Shown here one piece after another: positions 38,501-46,548 of a stretch of DNA of 64,000 nt (positions within the stretch are counted from its first letter, which is position 1; each line of letters begins with the position of its first letter). The stretch is from a virus. The stretch covers positions 28,059-92,058 of the IMG/VR virus record IMGVR_UViG_3300046781_000054; one strand, given 5' to 3'. Both the position numbers and the translations under genes were made by a program. Under the pieces are notes generated by a model, which was given only the letters and a program-made list of their open reading frames with translations, was not told the origin of the DNA and ran no database searches.

Positions 38501-40834
38501 CTTCTGTGCGGCGGCCTGCTGTGAGGAGGCCAGCAGGCCAAGGCCGACGGTCGCACCGGCCAGGGCGACGCCCCAGGGGCCGCCGAGCGCGCCCACGAGG
38601 CCGGAGCCGAGGGAGCGGGTGGCCGATCCGGCGGCCGCACCGATCCCGCGCAGCGTTCCCGCGAAGCCGGTTGCGCCAGTCTGCGCGGTACGGAACGCAT
38701 CCCCCATGCGCGCGATCGCCGGGACGCGCGCCTGGAGTACGGCGAATGCGGCACCGTAGCGGGTCAGGGACTGGCCGGCGGAGGCGGCCAGCGACCGCTG
38801 GACCGCCATCTGGTCGCCGAGGGAGCGGAACGCGCCGGTGACGCGGCCGGACACGGTGGTCGCCAGGTTGCTCATCGGGCCCTGGATGCGGCGGATAAGG
38901 AGCGCGGCGAGGACGAACTGCTGCATCGGGCCGGGAAGCGCACCGAATGCGGAGACGAGGCCGCCGACGACGTGTCCGATGGGGCCGAGGACGCCGGACA
39001 GGATGCTGACGGCGCTGGTGGCCAGGTCGAGGGCCGTGACGACCAGGTCGAGGCTGGAGGCGACGCCGGATCCTCCGCTGGTGAGGTCACCGAGTGCGTC
39101 GACGACGGGTTCGACGCCGTCGGCGAGGTTTCCCAGGACGTCGATGGCCATCTGCCCGGTGGACAGCAGCAGGTGCAGGAACGCGGCGAGCGCGTCACCG
39201 CCGAGGTCTTTGAACCCGGAGGCCATGTCGGAGACGGCGTCACGGATTCCGCCGAACTCCTCGCGGGCTGCTGCGGCCAGGTCGGGGCCGAACAGCGTGG
39301 CGGCGTCGTTGAAGTACTTGAAGAAGTGTTCGATCTTTGGTGTGGCGGAGGCGAGCCCGGAGGTGATGCCGCGGGTGACGTACTCGATGCTGGGCGCCAT
39401 CCCCTGGTAGATCGTCAGGCCGGTCTGCTTGGCCTGGGTCTTGAGTTGCAGGTAGGCGCCGGCGAGGCCCTTGCCCTTTGCGGCGGCGATCTCCGAGGCG
39501 GCGCCGGTTTGAGAGACGGCGCCCATGAGCGCATCGAAGGAGTCGACACCCTGGTGGGCGAGCGCGATCGCACCGGCCATCGCGGGCTTGCCCATGCTCT
39601 TCTTCACCGCGGCGGCGAAGTCTTGCTGTGTCATGTGGTGCTGGGCCTTGGACAGGCCGTCGATGACGTAGCGGAGGCCCTTGAAGTTGCCCTGCGCGTC
39701 GAACGCCTCGATGTTCATGGCCTTGAGGCCTTCGACCATCTGCGGGGTCGGCGAGGCAAGGTTGGCGAGCATGCCGCGCAGCGTCGTACCGGCGGTCTGG
39801 CCGAGGATGCCGGCCTTGCCGAGCATGCCGACCGCGGCCGCCGCCTCCTGCATGTTGACGCCCATGCCGTGCGCGACCGGACCGGCGTACTTCATCGCGT
39901 AGTAGATGTCGATGATGTCGCCGGAGGCGGCGTTCGCGGTCGCGGCGAGGGTGTCGGCCGCGGTGGTCGCCTGGTCGGCGCCCATGCCGAACTGGTCCAT
40001 CATGTCGCCCAGATATTTGGCGCTGTCGGCGGCGTTGACCTGGGCGGCGGAGGCGAGGGTGAGGGACGCGCCGGTCGCGGAGATCGCCTGGTCGGTGCGG
40101 AAGCCTGCCTTCGCCAGTTCGACCATGGCCTCGGCCGCGTCCGCCGCGGTCGCCCCGGGGAGCTTGAGGTCGTTGCCGAGCTGGTTCGCGGTCGCGCCGG
40201 CGCGCAGCATCTGCATCTGGGTGGCGCCGGTCGTCGCCCCGAACGCGTTCATGGCCTGCTGGTACTCGCCGCCCAGCTTCATGACCTCGGCGCCGCCGAT
40301 GGCGAACGCCCCGCCTGTCAGCAGGGTGGCCAGCCCGGCGAGCTGTCGGCGGGCGTTGGAGGACTCGCCGGCGAAGCGCCGCAGTCCGCGGACCCCGTCG
40401 GGGCCGAGGCTGTTCATGCGGGTGCCTGCGCGCTGTGCTGCGGCGGCCAGGCGGAGCAGGTCGCGGACGGCGGTGTCGATCTGCCCGGACATGCGGGCCA
40501 GCTGGCGGCCGGTGGTGCGGGAGTTGTCGCCGAGACTGTTGACGTGCCGGTTCGCGGTGCGGGCGGCGTCGCCGTAGCGGCCGAGCTGGCGGGCGGCGGT
40601 GCGGGCACCGGAGCCGAGGGTGTCCAGGCGGCGGCCGGTGGTGCGCGCTTCGCGTCCGAGTGTGCGGATGTGGCGGGAGGCGGTGTTAGCGGCATTGCCG
40701 AGCTCGCGGACTTCGGTCTTGGCGGTGCGGGCCGCGCTGCCGAGCGTGCGAGCGTGCTTCGCGGAGGCTTTGAGGGCTTGGGCGAGGTCATTGCCGTGCC
40801 CGCGAATGTCGACACTGAGGTTCCAGTTCGCCAC
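35564..40834 (-). CDS. Tape measure protein (1756 aa)
   Basis: GTG start at 40834 with GGGAAGGGCGGG upstream. The N-terminal 25-150 is a run of heptads (LGSAARTAKTEVRELGNAANTAS...) forming coiled coil. Residues about 175-480 are the TP901 tape-measure core (AMGVNMQEAAAAVGMLGKAGILGQTAGTTLRGMLANL near 325). A hydrophobic stretch near 755 (GGPWGVALAGATVGLGLLA) is the predicted membrane segment. Two GEPExxGExxxPxxxx motifs occur, near 1335 (GEPETQGEGYVPF) and 1665 (AEPSTGGEAFIPL). At about 1.5 angstrom per residue the tail would be roughly 260 nm long. Confidence 0.93.
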   Translation of the reverse strand: MANWNLSVDIRGHGNDLAQALKASAKHARTLGSAARTAKTEVRELGNAANTASRHIRTLGREARTTGRRLDTLGSGARTAARQLGRYGDAARTANRHVNSLGDNSRTTGRQLARMSGQIDTAVRDLLRLAAAAQRAGTRMNSLGPDGVRGLRRFAGESSNARRQLAGLATLLTGGAFAIGGAEVMKLGGEYQQAMNAFGATTGATQMQMLRAGATANQLGNDLKLPGATAADAAEAMVELAKAGFRTDQAISATGASLTLASAAQVNAADSAKYLGDMMDQFGMGADQATTAADTLAATANAASGDIIDIYYAMKYAGPVAHGMGVNMQEAAAAVGMLGKAGILGQTAGTTLRGMLANLASPTPQMVEGLKAMNIEAFDAQGNFKGLRYVIDGLSKAQHHMTQQDFAAAVKKSMGKPAMAGAIALAHQGVDSFDALMGAVSQTGAASEIAAAKGKGLAGAYLQLKTQAKQTGLTIYQGMAPSIEYVTRGITSGLASATPKIEHFFKYFNDAATLFGPDLAAAAREEFGGIRDAVSDMASGFKDLGGDALAAFLHLLLSTGQMAIDVLGNLADGVEPVVDALGDLTSGGSGVASSLDLVVTALDLATSAVSILSGVLGPIGHVVGGLVSAFGALPGPMQQFVLAALLIRRIQGPMSNLATTVSGRVTGAFRSLGDQMAVQRSLAASAGQSLTRYGAAFAVLQARVPAIARMGDAFRTAQTGATGFAGTLRGIGAAAGSATRSLGSGLVGALGGPWGVALAGATVGLGLLASSQQAAAQKAAEHKANIDGLTTALRQSNGVIDESVRQQAAQTISATKLSSVNGKLMDVMGGVGYSLSDVTDAYLGQGQGIDGLVKKLQGLAKEQQSQFEGMGRGDKDRDAVAARAMAYQQAAKALQGMSGDAKTAAKNAKELDAATKGTGDGATAYGRLKDAVSALADKTADADSRTRALRDALDLLSGGSVSLQAAQARVNEAITNANESIKDGIAKTDGFGNALVKANGQLDTSTKNGQALFNTFNTIADGASNAAIAAYDFAQSQGKDLPTSLAAARAEMQKSRDAVIDLAGKYDISAKDAAKVADSLGLIPGQVSILLQTKGVDSTLAELLAVQAELEQYPDKTTIKVDALSGDAKKKLEDLGYKIKLIPGTREYKVTASTKDARGKLDSLISQMSNVKGKNVKVSAETKSAISQLEEVKKKVATTKGRTITMGALTGTARKSLEDLGFKIRNTKGKSVIISVPTGSQRAGVDGLRGAINSLRDRSVNISTVYTYKSVGKPGSGVRQLPYAKGGIADYYADGGLRSGTTRQRGGVQPFAGGAENHIAQIAPAGSWRVWGEPETQGEGYVPFALSKRPRSRAITEEIVRRLGGDPKDIQWNADGDVTDWRYDPQTGSLYSASDAGAAGNKTKKVKVKGKNGKVTTKEVEYFDVTAVEKKIKSAAKATTAWNKDLEMVADRVGGDVAEALASMGKEGEKLAHKMATGSTKYVNDMAKALRDLQTTAKASLTDYTRQLGAANKLNKTFSDNLATLASRGYGDLAKQLAAQNDEAAQQLAAAAVKDNKKASSANSAAKTANNALTGDQVEELVAIIAAITTSKTGIHAVAGTTGLGEDEIIAVANKASKEIKASLGGRSTRFLADLVKANKGLAYANGGIRSGIYSTAGGAVTFAEPSTGGEAFIPLGQNKRRSALPVLSDVASRFGVGLTDASAGRVVIIRQDAPMVGNQTWHVTSGGDAAATARRIDADNAYQLRRLARGGVGAR

Positions 40835-40862
40835 GTCCCGCCCTTCCCTTCGTGTCGTTCGT

Positions 40863-41243
40863 CTACGGAGTGCTGGTGCCGAGGTCCTGCATGACCTCCC
40901 GTGCCGCGATCACAGACGGCGGCAGCAGAAGGACTTTCATGCCGGCGCCGGCAGGGCCTTCGGGGATCTCCTTCTGCTTGAGGGCGATCTCCTCGCAGCC
41001 CATGCACTTGTGGCTGACGGCGATGTACGCGTCGACGTACTCGCCGTTGTCGTCCGCCCACTCGGACTCGCGGGTGCCGCACTGCGGGCACACGCCGCGC
41101 ATGTAGTCGGCGTAGGCGAGCGCCTTGTCGCGGTCGAGTGGGGTCCAGCGGCCGTCACCGACGCCCCGGAACCAGCTGTGCGGGATGCGGTACTCGCGGC
41201 ACAGGTCGAGTTCGCGGCGTAGTCGGGCATCGGTGGTCAGCCT
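40863..41243 (-). CDS. Tail assembly chaperone, frameshift extension (GT)
   Basis: This frame has no useful start of its own. It is reached by -1 slippage at GGGAAAA (41249-41243), which joins ...MDLGK to RLTTDARLRRELDLCREYRI. The fused protein would be about 310 aa. The extension has two Cys pairs (CPQCG, CMGC) and a helical middle. The longer GT form binds the tape measure and major tail protein in lambda-like tails. Confidence 0.85.
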   Translation of the reverse strand, partial: RLTTDARLRRELDLCREYRIPHSWFRGVGDGRWTPLDRDKALAYADYMRGVCPQCGTRESEWADDNGEYVDAYIAVSHKCMGCEEIALKQKEIPEGPAGAGMKVLLLPPSVIAAREVMQDLGTSTP

Positions 41244-41794
41244 TTTCCCAGGTCCATGCGGACGTTGGTCTGCACGCTGAACGCGGTGTTGAACAGGGCG
41301 GACGCTTCGCCCTCGGCCCACTCCGACAGGTACGTCTTGGCGTCGTCGACGGTGATGCCGTCCAGGGAGGACTGGGCCACGAGTTCGGGGCCGAGGGCTT
41401 CGACGTTGAAGGCGTAGCCCTCGTCGGCCTGTTCCTCGGTCGGGGGGTGGCGGCGCTGGAGGTCTTCGAAGTCGGCGCGGCGCAGCGCCTGGAAGGTGAG
41501 GCGGATCGCGATGTCATCGAAGGCGGCCTGCGCCGTCTCGAGGTCGCTCTTCGCCGTGTCGAGGTCGGCGGTCAGGGCCTGGCTGCCGGGGTCGGTCTTG
41601 AGGTCGCTCTCCACTCGCCGCACAACAAAGCGGGCCTCGTCGAGGGCCTTCTTGACATCCGGGTCGTCGCAGATCGTCAGGACGGACGTGGGCCGGTTGC
41701 GGTTGCGGAGCTTCTCGCGGGTCGCCGTCCAGTGCGCGTCGGCGGCCACGGCGTCGGCGGGCGGCTCAGGAGTCGTCGTCTGCTTGCTGGTCAT
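41237..41794 (-). CDS. Tail assembly chaperone (G form, 185 aa)
   Basis: Start ATG at 41794 (MTSKQTTTPEPPADAVAADAH), after a GGAGGACCC ribosome site. It is helical and acidic. The last codons read CTG GGA AAA GGC TGA, so the slippery heptamer sits three codons before the stop. A short form followed by a frameshift form, placed between major tail protein and tape measure, is the classic chaperone arrangement. Confidence 0.88.
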   Translation of the reverse strand: MTSKQTTTPEPPADAVAADAHWTATREKLRNRNRPTSVLTICDDPDVKKALDEARFVVRRVESDLKTDPGSQALTADLDTAKSDLETAQAAFDDIAIRLTFQALRRADFEDLQRRHPPTEEQADEGYAFNVEALGPELVAQSSLDGITVDDAKTYLSEWAEGEASALFNTAFSVQTNVRMDLGKG

Positions 41795-41829
41795 CGGTGG
41801 GGTCCTCCGTCAGGGGAAGGGACCCGGCC

Positions 41830-41847
41830 GGGCGCCGCACGGCGCCC
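41830..41847. terminator. Hairpin after the major tail gene
   Basis: GGGCGCCG-CA-CGGCGCCC is a perfect 8-bp stem within longer CCCGGCCGGG symmetry. It lies 59 bases after the major tail stop on the minus strand and could set high major-tail expression against lower chaperone expression. Confidence 0.6.
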
Positions 41848-41906
41848 CTTCCCGAACGCTGTCGGGCCCGGCCGGGAGCTGGGAGAAAGGGGTGAGCGGG
41901 GGTGGG

Positions 41907-42713
41907 TCAGCCGCCGGGCGTGGTCGTGGTGACCGCGACGGCGGGGCTGGTACCGCCGGTGAACGTTCCGGTGGCGGTCATCTGCGGGACGTTCGCACCG
42001 TCGTAGGCGCCGCCGAACGTGACCGTGACCGGCGTGCCGGGCAGCGGGCCGCCCGCGCAGGTGACATCGCCCGGCGCGACGTTCGACAGGGCCTCCAGCG
42101 CCGTCTGAACCGCGGACGCGGTCGCGTTGTACGCGATCGCGCTGGTGGTCTGGCTGTTGAACGTCAGCGTGAACGTGCCACCGGTCGGCGTGCCCGTGAT
42201 GGTGACGGTCTGGACCTCGTCGGTGCCAGCAACCGGGACCGGGGCGCCCTGCAACGGCCGCTCCGTGATGGAGCAGGTCGCCATGAATTTGGCAGCCTCG
42301 TTGTCCGCCGTGTACTGCGGGGACTGCGTCGCGACACGGATCGGGAAGACGTCCATGCTGTTGTTGCCGGGGATGTCGCCCTTGCGGAGGATGACGACGT
42401 AGGCGTTGGTGCCCTTGGCGAACATCTCCTCGAGGTCGGCGTCCTCCTCGTCCTCGTAGAACGTGAACGACGACTGGTCGGCCTTGTCGCTGCCGGGGAT
42501 CGTCGAGTCGTAGGTGTCCGCCATGTCCGGCGTCTCGATCTCGTTGTTCGTGACGGTCCAGCCGTCCATCGCCGCGATGTACGCGGAGAACTCGGTGCCC
42601 GCGGACAGTTCACCGCGGGTGGGCAGCAGCGTGTCGGAGGCGATCGCTGGCACGAAGTAGAACCGCGATGTGCCGCGGCGCATGTACTTCTTCGGCTTGC
42701 TGAGAAGCGGCAT
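41907..42713 (-). CDS. Major tail protein with C-terminal Ig-like domain
   Basis: 268 aa. The first 160 residues (YMRRGTSRFYFVPAIASDTLLPTRGELSAGTEFSAYIAAMDGWT) follow the actinophage tube protein pattern. Residues 165-268 are an Ig-like add-on: EVQTVTITGTPTGGTFTLTF, NATASAVQTALEALSNVAPGDVTCAGG and PQMTATGTFTGGTSPAVAVTTTT. The same domain is inserted in the decoration protein (81-184). Such domains bind cell-surface carbohydrates and decorate virions. It lies directly upstream of the chaperone genes. Confidence 0.9.
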   Translation of the reverse strand: MPLLSKPKKYMRRGTSRFYFVPAIASDTLLPTRGELSAGTEFSAYIAAMDGWTVTNNEIETPDMADTYDSTIPGSDKADQSSFTFYEDEEDADLEEMFAKGTNAYVVILRKGDIPGNNSMDVFPIRVATQSPQYTADNEAAKFMATCSITERPLQGAPVPVAGTDEVQTVTITGTPTGGTFTLTFNSQTTSAIAYNATASAVQTALEALSNVAPGDVTCAGGPLPGTPVTVTFGGAYDGANVPQMTATGTFTGGTSPAVAVTTTTPGG

Positions 42714-42850
42714 TTCTGGGCCCCTTGGTCCCGGGGCCTTCGAGGTCTATGGGACCCGGCCCCTACACGTGTGGTGTGTGGGTGGCGGCCACCGAAGTGG
42801 TGGCGTCCGCGTGGGGTCCCGCCGCGGTGCGGTGATGCCTGACCCGTGGG

Positions 42851-43300
42851 TCAGGCGGATTGCAGGTCGAATGCGAACCTGCTGGCACTGGACATGATTC
42901 CATCTGGTGCGTCTGGTGTTCCCCCTGCTTCGATGTCCGGGCGGCGGGCGAGGATCCGGCCGCCGGGGACCGTGAGCGGGTGCAGCCACTGCCGGGTAAC
43001 CGGGTCGCGGCCGAGGAAGACTTCGCGGGCCGTGTCGGCGAGCCACTCCATCTGGTCCTGCGTTCCGTAGGAGTCCGGGTCGGACAGGTCCCGGCCGGAC
43101 ACGGAGCGGACCTGGTAGATGAGGGTGGCGTCCTCGTTGAGGTCGCTGTAGTAGGCGCCGGACGTCTGCCGGTCGATGTAGTCGAGGATGTAGTAGTGGC
43201 TCGGGCTGCCCTCGGGCATGGCGCCGCGGCCGACTGGTTTCCCGGATGCGGTCTCCAGCAGGGTGGCGAGCGCGTTGGTGACTTCCCGTGTGCTGATCAC
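42851..43300 (-). CDS. Tail terminator-like protein (149 aa)
   Basis: GTG at 43300 (VISTREVTNALATLLETASG) overlaps the previous stop. HYYILDYIDRQTSGAYYSDLNEDATLIYQVRSVSG and DQMEWLADTAREVFLG match the tail-terminator layout of siphoviruses. The position, last gene before the major tail protein, agrees. Confidence 0.75.
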   Translation of the reverse strand: MISTREVTNALATLLETASGKPVGRGAMPEGSPSHYYILDYIDRQTSGAYYSDLNEDATLIYQVRSVSGRDLSDPDSYGTQDQMEWLADTAREVFLGRDPVTRQWLHPLTVPGGRILARRPDIEAGGTPDAPDGIMSSASRFAFDLQSA

Positions 43301-43683
43301 CGCAGGATCTCCGTGAGCGCGAGCCGCATCTGGCTCATCAGCGTGTTCTCGATGAAGCCGAGAGCGGGCTGGACGTGCGGGAACGGCGGCTGGTTGTAAT
43401 TGCGGCCGATGCTGTCCGTGCCCACGAAACCGAACTCCAGGCGCCGCCCGTACGGGAGGTCGGTGCCGAGGGTGCAGATCGCCCCGTGCGGGATGCGGCG
43501 GGTCTGCGTCTGCCAGGAGTTGCGGTAGGCGCCGGTGATGACGTTCGGACCAGGCCGGCCGGAGGCGTTGCCGCGGATGCGGGCCTGGCCGAGCGTTCCG
43601 GTGTGGGCGACTCCGCGTTCGATGGCGGGCCCGATCCGGGTGGCGGCGTGCTCGAGGCGGTCGGCGAGTTCCTCCGGTGTCAC
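43297..43683 (-). CDS. HK97 gp10-like head-tail joining protein (128 aa)
   Basis: GTG at 43683 (VTPEELADRLEHAATRIGPAIERGVAHTGTLGQARIRGNASGRPGPNVITGAYRNSW). The pattern of a helical start and a Gly-rich GRPGP...GAYRNS segment is the gp10-type tail completion family. It overlaps both neighbours by four bases. Confidence 0.8.
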   Translation of the reverse strand: MTPEELADRLEHAATRIGPAIERGVAHTGTLGQARIRGNASGRPGPNVITGAYRNSWQTQTRRIPHGAICTLGTDLPYGRRLEFGFVGTDSIGRNYNQPPFPHVQPALGFIENTLMSQMRLALTEILR

Positions 43684-44129
43684 GGCGTCCCCTCCTCTGC
43701 CTGGTTCTGGTCGAGGGGCGTGATCCGTACGACTTCGGTGGTGGCGGCCCGGCCGGGGTCCTGCACGATCCAGGACCGGCCGAGGAGTGCAGTGTTCGTC
43801 GGGTTGTGGACTTCGAGGACGGTGACGACGGCATCTTTCGGGGCGACGGGCGCCTCGAGCGGCGTCAGCAACCGGTAGCGGGACTTGGTCTCCTGCGTCC
43901 ACGGCTGTAGCACGTTCGGGGTCGCGGAGATCTCCGACTGTGCGGTGCCGCCCTGCACTGCTCCGGGGCCCTCGTAGAGGATGTCGGAGTCGGGTCGGGT
44001 GAGGTTGCCGGTGCCCGGGTCGAGGGTCGGGCGGCCGGTGGCGCGGAGTTCGATGCGGACGGTGTCGACGAGGAGATTCGTGCCGATCCACTGTGTGACT
44101 CCGGCGAGGGCGCCGTCGAGCCCGGTCAT
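43680..44129 (-). CDS. Head-tail stopper candidate, DUF6093-like (149 aa)
   Basis: Start ATG at 44129 (MTGLDGALAGVTQWIGTNLLVDTVRIELRATGRPTLDPGTGNLTRP). The layout, with a DILYEGPGAVQ segment and a beta-rich C terminus (VVTVLEVHNPTNTALLGRSWIVQDPGRAATTEVVRI), fits the small-barrel stopper proteins and, as I recall, the DUF6093 family of Streptomyces phages. Confidence 0.75.
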   Translation of the reverse strand: MTGLDGALAGVTQWIGTNLLVDTVRIELRATGRPTLDPGTGNLTRPDSDILYEGPGAVQGGTAQSEISATPNVLQPWTQETKSRYRLLTPLEAPVAPKDAVVTVLEVHNPTNTALLGRSWIVQDPGRAATTEVVRITPLDQNQAEEGTP

Positions 44130-44512
44130 CGGATGTCCCCTCCCCTGGCCCACTCGGACAGTTGCCGCAGGATCGCCGCGGTCACCTCGTGCTTGCCGCC
44201 GTCCAGGTCGGGCCGGTCGAGGGCGGCGCGCTCGAGGGCGGCGGGGTCGATCCCTGCGAGGAAGTTGGCCATCGTCTCGCCGGGCGGCTCGGTGGTGGCG
44301 ACGGCGACGCGCGCGAGGCCTTCCCACACCACCGTGTCCTGTTCCCGGGTGTGGAGGATCAGGGAGGGCAGGCCGTCGCGGATGTTGTGCTCGAGCTGGT
44401 AGGCGATGACGTGCTCTTCGATGTGTTGGCCGTCGATCGCGATGCGGGCGCCGAAGGGCTGCGCCTCGATACGGACGCCGTGCGCCTGAGGTGTAGTGGG
44501 TTGCTCGGTCAC
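44126..44512 (-). CDS. Hypothetical head-tail region protein (128 aa)
   Basis: MTEQPTTPQAHGVRIEAQPFGARIAIDGQHIEEHVIAYQLEHNIRDGLPSLILHTREQDTVVWEGLARVAV is a beta-rich half, followed by a helical half. ATGA overlaps on both sides place it firmly in the operon. No family recognised. Confidence 0.7.
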   Translation of the reverse strand: MTEQPTTPQAHGVRIEAQPFGARIAIDGQHIEEHVIAYQLEHNIRDGLPSLILHTREQDTVVWEGLARVAVATTEPPGETMANFLAGIDPAALERAALDRPDLDGGKHEVTAAILRQLSEWARGGDIR

Positions 44513-44781
44513 CGCTCCTCCTGGCTGATCTCCGCACGCATGCGGGTGAGCTGGAAGTCGAGGAGCCCCATGATTCGGTGGTGGGGCGTCTGGCCTCCCC
44601 CGTCAGGGAGGAGCATGAGGACCTGGGTGATTCCGTCGCCGTCCCCGTCGTAGCGCTGGACGGTGGCGAGGACAGCCCACTCTGTCAGGACGCCGTCAGA
44701 GCCTTCGAGTCTGCCGACCTCTTTGATCGCCTCTTCGAGGCGCGCATAGGCAGCCTTCTCTTCAGAGCTTTGGTCAGCCAT
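44509..44781 (-). CDS. Small hypothetical protein in head operon (90 aa)
   Basis: Start ATG at 44781 (MADQSSEEKAAYARLEEAIKEVGRLEG) with AGGAGG seven bases upstream. Helical first half, then VLTEWAVLATVQRYDGDGDGITQVLMLLPDGG and GLLDFQLTRMRAEI. Resembles small proteins of actinobacterial prophages; role unknown. A regulatory or adaptor role is as likely as a structural one. Confidence 0.7.
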   Translation of the reverse strand: MADQSSEEKAAYARLEEAIKEVGRLEGSDGVLTEWAVLATVQRYDGDGDGITQVLMLLPDGGGQTPHHRIMGLLDFQLTRMRAEISQEER

Positions 44782-44953
44782 GTCGGTCCTCCTCAGCAAG
44801 TTCACGACCGTCCAGGGAGTTGTGGACACAGATCCAGTTGATGGACCCGTCCTCTGCCTTCTCGGGCCGTTCTTGGGGACCGCAGACGCACTCGGTGCCG
44901 ACCGCTTCGTGTTCGATCAGGTCGTTGATCGGTGTGACGTGCAGGGTCGTCAT
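44774..44953 (-). CDS. Small Cys-containing protein (59 aa)
   Basis: MTTLHVTPINDLIEHEAVGTECVCGPQERPEKAEDGSINWICVHNSLDGRELAEEDRHG. C-x-C and a third Cys followed by His could bind metal. The start overlaps the minor-head gene stop, and its stop overlaps the next start. This short, conserved-looking protein is frequent between head and tail genes of Streptomyces phages. Confidence 0.65.
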   Translation of the reverse strand: MTTLHVTPINDLIEHEAVGTECVCGPQERPEKAEDGSINWICVHNSLDGRELAEEDRHG

Positions 44954-45798
44954 ACCGAGTCTCCTGAGGCGAGGTTGGGGCGGTCGTTCAGGTCGGGGCG
45001 CGGTACCCACTGCCGTACGCAGCCGTGGTGGGCGGTGGGGAAGGCGGCCGCCTCCTCGGCCGAGCGGATGGTGCCGTCCGCGTGGTCGGTGTCCGCGTGA
45101 TTCGTGAATCCACACTCGGGCCCGTCGATGCACTCGAACCACAGCGCATCCAGCTCAAGACGGCCGGTGTTGATCGCGGCGGTGTTCGCGGTGACGACGC
45201 CCTGCCACGAGAGGGCCGACTTCGCCCACGCGTCGACGGGGTGTCGGGCTTGGTTGGAGTAGATGACCGTGCCGAGCGGGTGGTCGGCGATCAGGCGGGC
45301 CGAGTCGATGTGGTCCTCGGTGTAGTTGACGGTGATCTCGCGGGCCGCTGCCTGTGCCGCGCGCGCGAACGCCTGGGCGCGGCGGACGGCTTCCTGGATG
45401 CGCTGCATGAGGTCGCTGTAGAACGTGGCGGTGATGCCGGTGACGGCGGCCTGGTGGTCGGCGGTCCAGGTGAACAGGGCGGCGGCGCGGTGGGCGCGCT
45501 CGAGGGCGCGGATCGCGCCGTCGCGGTAGGCGATCGGCAGGTCGGTGGCCGCCCACCGTTCAGCGAACGCGCGGGCCTGCCGGTCGAACTCGGCGACCTG
45601 CCCGTTGAAAGCGACCGTGGCGGTGCGGATACGCTGCGTGGCGCCGGGCCCGCGGTGGATGCGTTCCAGGGCGCGCACGAGGGTGTCCTGCGCGGTGCTG
45701 AGCCGTCCCCAGGTGCGGGTGAGCTGGTAGACGCCGGTGGCGATGAGCGCGAGGAGTTCTTCACGTCCGTCGACGGTCCGCTGCACGGGGGTGCTCAT
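44950..45798 (-). CDS. Minor head protein candidate (282 aa)
   Basis: A long helical part (1-185), AYRDGAIRALERAHRAAALFTWTADHQAAVTG and VRRAQAFARAAQAAAREITVNYTE, leads to a C-terminal segment with CIDGPECGFTNHADTDHADGTIRSAEEAAAFPTAHHGCVRQWVPRPDL. This Cys/His cluster is the end of the Mu F-like/minor capsid family seen in many siphoviruses and probably binds zinc. It lies downstream of the capsid gene rather than next to the portal. Confidence 0.7.
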   Translation of the reverse strand: MSTPVQRTVDGREELLALIATGVYQLTRTWGRLSTAQDTLVRALERIHRGPGATQRIRTATVAFNGQVAEFDRQARAFAERWAATDLPIAYRDGAIRALERAHRAAALFTWTADHQAAVTGITATFYSDLMQRIQEAVRRAQAFARAAQAAAREITVNYTEDHIDSARLIADHPLGTVIYSNQARHPVDAWAKSALSWQGVVTANTAAINTGRLELDALWFECIDGPECGFTNHADTDHADGTIRSAEEAAAFPTAHHGCVRQWVPRPDLNDRPNLASGDSV

Positions 45799-46139
45799 CG
45801 GCGGGGCCTGGCAACGAGTTGGATGACACCGAGTGTTCCGTCGCTGTCCGAGCTGTCGTCGTCCTGAGGTTCATCCGGAGCGGGCGGCTGCCCCGACTCC
45901 AGGATCGTCAACTGCCGCTCGTAGGCCTTGATGTTCTCCGTGTAGGTGACGCCGACGACGGAGGACACGTTCACGGCTGCGGGTTGGGCGCGCAGGTCAG
46001 CGAGGCGGGAGCGGATGACGGAGATGGCGACGGCCCGCGCGGTACGGAGTCGGGTGTAGCGGGTCTCAAGGTCGGCGACGTCCGTGGAGGCGCCGAGCTC
46101 GTCGAGGAGCCAGGCGCGGGTGGCGCTGTCCATGGCCAT
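45795..46139 (-). CDS. Head-tail connector candidate (114 aa)
   Basis: MAMDSATRAWLLDELGASTDVADLETRYTRLRTARAVAISVIRSRLADLRAQPAAVNVSSVVGVTYTENIKAYERQLTIL reads as a helical adaptor, with an acidic tail (DEPQDDDSSDSDG). Position between capsid and stopper genes fits a gp6-like adaptor. A GGAGGAC ribosome site precedes the ATG at 46139. Confidence 0.65.
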   Translation of the reverse strand: MAMDSATRAWLLDELGASTDVADLETRYTRLRTARAVAISVIRSRLADLRAQPAAVNVSSVVGVTYTENIKAYERQLTILESGQPPAPDEPQDDDSSDSDGTLGVIQLVARPRR

Positions 46140-46231
46140 GGGGGCTGTCCTCCGTCGCAGGGGGTTGGAAGGGTGGCGGGTGCGGGCCCGCCGTGTGGCG
46201 CCCCACCACGGGGGCGGGCCCGCACGCGCTC

Positions 46232-46543
46232 TCAGTCGCCGCCGTTGCCCTCGTCGGCGGCGTCCCGGCCCCGGGCCGGCTTGCTGGCCGCGCTCTTGCG
46301 AGGTGCGGCGGTCTTCTTGGCCGCCGAGGCGGCCTTGCCATCGGTCTTCGCCTCGTCGGCGGCTTCCGTGGTGCTGCCGCTATCGGAGGTGTCGGCGAGC
46401 GTAGGCACCTCGCCGTTCTCCCAGCACGCCGGGTTGGTCACGAGCGCCGCGTATTCGGGTGCGGGCTCTTCTCCGGCGTGCAGGAGGACATCGCGGTGCT
46501 TGACCGGGTCGCGGACGAACACGGATCGCACGAGTCGGGGCAT
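46232..46543 (-). CDS. Small protein after the capsid gene, Lys/Ala-rich tail (103 aa)
   Basis: MPRLVRSVFVRDPVKHRDVLLHAGEEPAPEYAALVTNPACWENGEVPTL is followed by a low-complexity tail of Asp/Glu/Ala then Lys/Ala/Pro (KAASAAKKTAAPRKSAASKPARGRD). Small proteins of this type right after the capsid gene are common in actinophages; the function is not established. Start ATG at 46543, five bases from the capsid stop. Confidence 0.7.
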   Translation of the reverse strand: MPRLVRSVFVRDPVKHRDVLLHAGEEPAPEYAALVTNPACWENGEVPTLADTSDSGSTTEAADEAKTDGKAASAAKKTAAPRKSAASKPARGRDAADEGNGGD

Positions 46544-46548
46544 GGCGA

